A DNA stretch of 43,760 nt, from contig NZ_MIPP01000034.1 in NCBI RefSeq assembly GCF_002095385.1, positions 1 to 43,760 of the forward strand, in the 5' to 3' direction. Under the pieces are notes generated by a model. The model did no database searches, was not told the origin of the DNA, and worked only from the letters and a program-made list of their open reading frames with translations. The stretch's first letter is position 1. Each line of letters opens with the position of its first letter. This DNA comes from Pantoea eucrina (GTDB taxonomy: Bacteria > Pseudomonadota > Gammaproteobacteria > Enterobacterales > Enterobacteriaceae). The translations under genes and the position numbers were made by a program. Positions 38,515-43,760 of this stretch are shown here, in pieces.

Positions 38515-39347
38515 TAGTGACCTCCCAGGCGACGGCCAAAGCGGCTCTGCAGCGTATTAATGGCAAACAGCAGCAGCAGCGAGGCGGCAAGGATCACCGA
38601 GGCGATAGCGCTGGCGGCCGGATAATCAAACTCCTGCAGACGAACAAAAATCATCAGTGACGTCACTTCCGTTTTCCAGGCGATGTTGCCGGCGATAAAG
38701 ATCACCGCACCAAACTCCCCGAGGCTGCGGGTAAACGAGAGCGCCGTTCCGGCCAGCAGCGCCGGAGCCACCTCAGGCAGCACCACGCGCCGGAAGCTTT
38801 GCCACGGCGTGGCACCCAGCGTTTCCGCCGCTTCCTCATATTCCGGGCCCAGCTCTTCCAGTACCGGCTGAACGGTACGCACCACAAACGGAATGCTGGT
38901 AAAGGCCATCGCTACTGCGATACCAATCCAGGTATAAGAGACTTTGATATCAAAATGCGCCAGCCACTGACCATACCAGCCGTTAACGGAAAAGAGTCCG
39001 GCCAGCGTCAGCCCCGCTACCGCTGTGGGCAGGGCAAACGGCAGATCCATCAGGCCATCCAGCAGCGTACGTCCCGGAAAACGATAACGGGTCAGGATCC
39101 ACGCCATCAGCATGCCAAACACCGCGTTGAACAGCGACGCGACGCCGGCTGACAGCAGCGTTACTTTATAAGCCGCTACCAGCTGCGGACTGGAGATCAC
39201 CGCCCAGTACTGCGCCAGCGTCATCTGCGACAGCTGCATCAGCAGCGCGCTGATAGGCAGCAGCAGAATCAGGCAGGTAAACAGCAGGCTGGTGCCGAGG
39301 CTCAGGCCGAAACCTGGCAGGACGCGTTTTTGTGCTGTAGCAAACAT
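38514..39347 (-). CDS. cysT: Sulfate/thiosulfate ABC transporter permease CysT (CysU)
   Basis: This permease of 277 residues (E. coli 277) has about six to seven membrane helices and the EAA loop ETLGATPWQSFRRVVLPEVA. It pairs with CysW. Its start overlaps the cysP stop by ATGA. It is second in the cysP-cysT-cysW-cysA operon. Confidence 0.96.
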   Translation of the reverse strand: MFATAQKRVLPGFGLSLGTSLLFTCLILLLPISALLMQLSQMTLAQYWAVISSPQLVAAYKVTLLSAGVASLFNAVFGMLMAWILTRYRFPGRTLLDGLMDLPFALPTAVAGLTLAGLFSVNGWYGQWLAHFDIKVSYTWIGIAVAMAFTSIPFVVRTVQPVLEELGPEYEEAAETLGATPWQSFRRVVLPEVAPALLAGTALSFTRSLGEFGAVIFIAGNIAWKTEVTSLMIFVRLQEFDYPAASAIASVILAASLLLLFAINTLQSRFGRRLGGH

Positions 39348-40363
39348 CAGCCGCGCCCCGCTGCCAGTAATTTATCCAGCTCACCGCCGCTGACGAAATG
39401 CGTTTTCATTACCTGCTCCCAGCCGCCAAACGCCTCATTGACGTTAAACAGTGTGGTCTGCGGGAAGCGATCCTTCTGCTCTGCCATCAGCTGTGGATTG
39501 TTCACGCGGTAGTAGTAACGGGTGATAATCGCCTGAGCCGCTGGGGTGTAGAGATAGTTCAGATACGCTTTAGCTGCGTCAGCGGTGTTGTTATGCGCCA
39601 CATTCTTATCTACCCAGGCAACCGGGAACTCCGCCAGGATGTTGTTGCGCGGCACAATCACTTCGTAATCATCTTTGCCATACTGATTGCGGATATTGTT
39701 TACTTCTGACTCAAAGCTAATCAGGACGTCACCCAGACCGCGTTCAGCAAACGTGGTGGTCGCGCCGCGCCCGCCGGTATCAAACACCTCAACGTTCTTC
39801 AAAAACTTCTGCATATAGGCTTCAGTTTTTGCGCGATCCTGACCGTCAGCTTTTTCCGCTGCGCCCCAGGCGGCAAGATAGGTATAGCGGCCGTTGCCGG
39901 AGGTTTTCGGATTCGGGAAAATCAGCTTTACGTTGTCGCGCGCCAGATCGGCCCAGTCATGGATCTGCTTTGGATTACCTTTGCGCACCAGAAACGCCAT
40001 GGTGGAGTAGAAGGGCGAGCTGTTATTTGGCAGACGACTTTGCCAGTCAGCGGCAATCAGGTTGCCTTTATCATGCAGCACCTGCACATCAGTGACCTGG
40101 TTGTAGGTAACGACATCTGCCCGCAGCCCCTGCAGGATAGCCAGCGCCTGTTTGGACGAGCCGGCGTGAGACTGCTTAATCGTGAGTTTATCGCCAGGGT
40201 GTGCCGCATCCCACTGCTGTTCAAAGGGTGCGTTGAGTGCCACAAAAAGTTCGCGTGACACATCATACGAGCTGTTCAGCAGCTCCGTTGCCTGCGCCGC
40301 CGCTGCCAGCGACAGTGACAGCGCCACGCCGCTGAGCCATGTTTTCAAAACCGGAAGTGTCAT
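39347..40363 (-). CDS. cysP: Thiosulfate-binding protein CysP
   Basis: This periplasmic solute-binding protein of 338 residues (E. coli 338) has a cleavable signal peptide (about residues 1-25, ending AAAQATE). The binding-cleft motifs include [21 protein letters not shown] and [17 protein letters not shown] with KTSGNGR near the anion site. It delivers thiosulfate and sulfate to CysTWA. It is first in the operon; the 200 bp upstream has no gene and should hold the CysB-dependent promoter. Confidence 0.97.
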   Translation of the reverse strand: MTLPVLKTWLSGVALSLSLAAAAQATELLNSSYDVSRELFVALNAPFEQQWDAAHPGDKLTIKQSHAGSSKQALAILQGLRADVVTYNQVTDVQVLHDKGNLIAADWQSRLPNNSSPFYSTMAFLVRKGNPKQIHDWADLARDNVKLIFPNPKTSGNGRYTYLAAWGAAEKADGQDRAKTEAYMQKFLKNVEVFDTGGRGATTTFAERGLGDVLISFESEVNNIRNQYGKDDYEVIVPRNNILAEFPVAWVDKNVAHNNTADAAKAYLNYLYTPAAQAIITRYYYRVNNPQLMAEQKDRFPQTTLFNVNEAFGGWEQVMKTHFVSGGELDKLLAAGRG

Positions 40364-40413
40364 GCAGCACCCTGATAAATAGAAATCCAGCCTGGGCCAG
40401 TAGATGCTGTCAG

Positions 40414-40423
40414 TGTATTTATA
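40414..40423 (-). promoter_or_regulatory. Possible -10 region of the cysP operon promoter
   Basis: On the minus strand TATAAATACA lies about 55 bp before the cysP start. No good -35 is seen 17 bp upstream, which fits activator dependence (CysB). This is a weak call. Confidence 0.3.
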
Positions 40424-40537
40424 ACTTCCCGGAAAGCAGTAACGGTTTTATATATCTTTTGGGGATTTAAAAGTCGAAAAAGGCATAAGCGATCGGCAGA
40501 GAAAAGCAGGTTTTCAGAAATATACGCAGGCGGGTGC

Positions 40538-40557
40538 GGGCCGCCTGAAAGCGGCCC
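40538..40557. other. GC-rich hairpin after yfeY
   Basis: GGGCCGC-ctgaaa-GCGGCCC lies 10 bp beyond the end of yfeY. It has no U-run on the minus strand. Its arms equal those of the second palindrome in the repeats at 8184 and 22370, with a different loop, so it may be a relic of that repeat. Confidence 0.45.
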
Positions 40558-40566
40558 CCGGCAGGG

Positions 40567-41181
40567 TTAGCGCTGCCAGACAATTTTACTGATCGTCCAG
40601 CTTTTCAGCGTGTCATCTGAAGGCATCAGACCCGCCGGGCCGTGCCATTTGCCGCTGTAGACATAGAAGATATGCTGACTGCCCGGCGCCTGGCACTCAA
40701 CGTCGTGCGCATCGAGGCCTGCGACCATTTTGCAGTTGTTGAAGGCTTTAGTGAACGTATCGCTGAAGCGGTCACCGATTTTACTGCCGCTGCTGCTCTC
40801 CGCTGCCGCATCCAGCACCTCGATCCGTTCAACGGCGGGTTTACCGCTGATGATCAGCTTCACCTTGCCATCCTGCAGCGCCTGCCAGAACTCAGCCACC
40901 TCGCCCTGTTCGCTGCGCATACCCTGCCGCAGCTGGTAATCATTATTCAGCGCCTGCGAAATAGCCGATTCACTCATCAGGGTGCTGCCATTGAGACCCG
41001 CCACACCCTGCTCAGTTACCTGCAGAGAACCGCCAAACCAGCTTAGCGGGTTGAGCGCGGCCCAGTGGTAAGTCAGTGGATTATACCAGTGGCTCTCATG
41101 CTCTGCCGGTACCTGGCCGGTAGTGGCGCAGCCTGACACGGCCAGCGCCGCCGCCAGCGCCGCAAAACGTACAGCTTTCAT
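40567..41181 (-). CDS. yfeY: RpoE-regulated lipoprotein YfeY-like
   Basis: A lipoprotein signal (MKAVRF, hydrophobic core, VSGC with Cys at about residue 18) precedes a 186-residue mature part. Motifs NPLSWFGGSLQVTEQGVAGL, KIGDRFSDTFTKAFNNC and the C-terminal GPAGLMPSDDTLKSWTISKI match E. coli YfeY, a sigma-E-regulated lipoprotein of unknown function. It is about 13 residues longer near the N-terminus. I did not find a certain sigma-E promoter in the short gap to ypeA. Confidence 0.93.
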   Translation of the reverse strand: MKAVRFAALAAALAVSGCATTGQVPAEHESHWYNPLTYHWAALNPLSWFGGSLQVTEQGVAGLNGSTLMSESAISQALNNDYQLRQGMRSEQGEVAEFWQALQDGKVKLIISGKPAVERIEVLDAAAESSSGSKIGDRFSDTFTKAFNNCKMVAGLDAHDVECQAPGSQHIFYVYSGKWHGPAGLMPSDDTLKSWTISKIVWQR

Positions 41182-41258
41182 GCTAACTCCATGGTTTCAA
41201 CTTTATTGCGTGCCTCTTGGAGTCACGCGATGGCAAAAAGTTTAGCCGGCCGGATCAA

Positions 41259-41684
41259 TCAATATTCGCGATCTTCAATCAGTCGCTTGCCCAGCAGCAG
41301 CGCCTCCACGGGTTCATAGTCGAGCTTTTCATAAAATGCCACGACCTGATCGTTCTCTTCCCGCACCATGAGATGAATTTTCGGGCAGCCGCGGGCAATC
41401 AGCTTTTTCTCCAGCCGGTTCATCAGCGCATTGGCAAAGCCGCGCCCCTGATAGTCCGGATGCACAGCCAGATAGTAGGCTGAGCCGCGATGACCGTCGT
41501 AGCCGCCCATCAGCGTGCCGACCACTTCGCCGCCCACTTCAGCGACCAGAAACAGTTCCGGGTCATGATTCATTTTGCGTTCGATATCCAGCTCCGGGTC
41601 GTTCCACGGGCGTAACAGATCGCAACGCTCCCAGAGCGTGATTACTTCATCAAAATCTTCCTGGCGGAAAGAGCGAATTTCCAT
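41259..41684 (-). CDS. ypeA: YpeA-like GNAT acetyltransferase (141 aa)
   Basis: This single GNAT domain begins [20 protein letters not shown]. It has the acetyl-CoA loop [18 protein letters not shown] (about residues 77-94) and the C-terminal [18 protein letters not shown]. Length and sequence agree with E. coli YpeA, which also lies beside amiA. The substrate is not known. It is divergent from amiA, with 209 bp between. Confidence 0.95.
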   Translation of the reverse strand: MEIRSFRQEDFDEVITLWERCDLLRPWNDPELDIERKMNHDPELFLVAEVGGEVVGTLMGGYDGHRGSAYYLAVHPDYQGRGFANALMNRLEKKLIARGCPKIHLMVREENDQVVAFYEKLDYEPVEALLLGKRLIEDREY

Positions 41685-41893
41685 CGACGTATCCTGCTGA
41701 TCGGCATAATTCGCTGATTATCACGCATTCTTTGCGTGGCGCAACCCTCCTGCTCCGCAATGGCAGAAAAAAGCGGCTAAATCCCGGTTAGCACCGTGCA
41801 ATACAAAGTAATACGCTGAAATGGTTGCGGGGTCGCCGTGCTGCGGCGGTTACGTTATAACACTGGGCTTATTTCTCCGCCAGGGACCTGTAA

Positions 41894-42750
41894 ATGAAAA
41901 AGATTTCACTGCTTTCACGCCTGACTAACCGCCGCCAGCTGATCCTTTCGGGACTGGCGCTGGCAGTGCTTTCGCCGCGCGCAATTCAGGCGAAGGAGAC
42001 GCGGGCAGAGATCACAGCGGCGCCGCGTCATGCCGCACCGAAACCTGCTGCCAGCGGTAAGCGAATTGTGATGATCGATCCCGGTCATGGCGGTATCGAC
42101 TCCGGCGCGGTGGGACAGGAAGGCGCGGAGGAGAAGCATATTGTTCTGGAGATTGCCAATACCGTGCGCACGCTGCTGCAGTCACATCCGCATATTGAGG
42201 TGCGACTGACGCGCGACAGTGACCACTTTATCCCTCTCTATCAGCGGGTGGAGATTGCACATCAGCACGGCGCGAGCTGTTTATGTCGGTTCACGCTGAC
42301 GGCTTTACCAGCCCGGATGCCAACGGCGCCTCGGTATTTGCCCTCTCCAATCGCGGCGCCAGCAGCGCAATGGCACGCTATCTGTCGCAGCGTGAAAACG
42401 ATGCAGATAAAGCAGGCGGCGGCGCCGTACAGCAGAAAGATCACTATCTGAATGAGATTCTGTTTGATCTGGTGCAGACCGATACGATTCGCAACAGCCT
42501 GACGCTGGGCAAGCACGTCCTGGATCAGATCCGCCCGGTGCATCATCTGCACAGTCAGCATACCGAGCAGGCCGCCTTTGCCGTGCTGAAGTCGCCCTCT
42601 ATTCCCTCCGTGCTGGTTGAAACCTCGTTTATTACCAATCCGCATGAAGAGCAGCTGCTGGGCACTACCGCCTTTCGCCATAAGATCGCCACCGCCATTG
42701 CCAGCGGAATTGTTAACTATTTTGCCGCATACGATCGTCGCCAGGCGTGA
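41894..42750 (+). pseudogene. amiA: N-acetylmuramoyl-L-alanine amidase AmiA, interrupted by a one-base frameshift
   Basis: The product is a periplasmic amidase that splits septal peptidoglycan. The N-terminus has a Tat signal (twin Arg in TNRRQLILSG, cleavage after IQA). The first frame has the zinc ligands His (DPGHGGIDSG) and Glu (EEKHIV). The frame slips at about 42270-42280. The other frame, to 42750, has FMSVHADGF with the third zinc His and VLVETSFITN with the catalytic Glu. One added base near GCG AGC gives the expected HGA-E-LFMS and a 285-residue protein (E. coli 289). As written, neither part has the full active site. A sequencing error is the likely alternative to gene loss. It is followed 47 bp later by hemF, as in E. 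coli. Confidence 0.93.
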
Positions 42751-42794
42751 TCCCGGGCTGTGGTAAGCTTACGGCACATTTACAGAGAGAGTGA

Positions 42795-43721
<927 letters not shown>

Positions 43722-43760
43722 CAGCGCGGGAGTTGTGCGCTGGGCAGCGCGGGGCTGGGC

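Overview
The window is chromosomal DNA of an enterobacterium. Gene content and order (ypdA-ypdB-glk, mntH-nupC, gltX with the val-val-val-lys tRNA cluster, yfeR/yfeH, ligA-zipA-cysZ-cysK-ptsHI-crr, cysM-cysAWTP, amiA-hemF) follow the corresponding Escherichia coli region. A moderately high GC content and an ipdC gene (indole-3-pyruvate decarboxylase) next to glk point to Erwiniaceae, most likely Pantoea or a close relative. That assignment is inference from remembered homologues; no database was searched. Most of the window is conserved backbone, and I see no prophage, IS element, CRISPR array or classical defence island.

Layout. 1-6200 is the most lineage-specific part. It holds a tiny His/Gly-rich lipoprotein, a second small lipoprotein, a leftward trio (IclR regulator, universal stress protein, unknown two-helix membrane protein) and, divergently, an MFS/HlyD efflux pair. 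The shared promoter region carries two copies of an 18-bp, partly palindromic element. 6200-15300 holds ypdK, alaC, an acetyltransferase, the ypdA/ypdB two-component system, glk, ipdC, an aldo/keto reductase of the yghZ type and ypeC. 15300-22300 holds mntH with a clear MntR-type box, a frameshifted nupC, two tRNA-Ala, a formate/nitrite-type transporter, yfeC, gltX and the tRNA-Val x3/tRNA-Lys operon. 22300-33400 holds a flxA-like gene, yfeR/yfeH, ypeB, ligA, zipA, cysZ, cysK and the pts operon. 33400-43760 holds a CpxRA-like two-component pair whose kinase is frameshifted, cysM, the sulfate/thiosulfate ABC operon, yfeY, ypeA, a frameshifted amiA and hemF.

How the genes fit together. CysP, CysT, CysW, CysA and CysZ bring in sulfate or thiosulfate, and CysK and CysM turn sulfide or thiosulfate into cysteine or S-sulfocysteine. 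HPr, EI and EIIA-Glc form the core of sugar phosphotransfer, and Glk phosphorylates free glucose. AlaC makes alanine from pyruvate, which YpdA/YpdB senses. IpdC diverts indolepyruvate towards indole-3-acetic acid.

The most notable technical point is that three otherwise well conserved genes (nupC, the CpxA-like kinase, amiA) are each broken by one missing base. Restoring one base gives a full-length product in all three. This looks more like residual sequencing error than gene decay. The best candidates for undescribed biology are the IclR/Usp/membrane-protein/efflux cassette with its paired operators, a terminator-ended unannotated transcript near 800-1040, a long inverted repeat before ptsH, and an attenuator-like hairpin abutting the ligA start.
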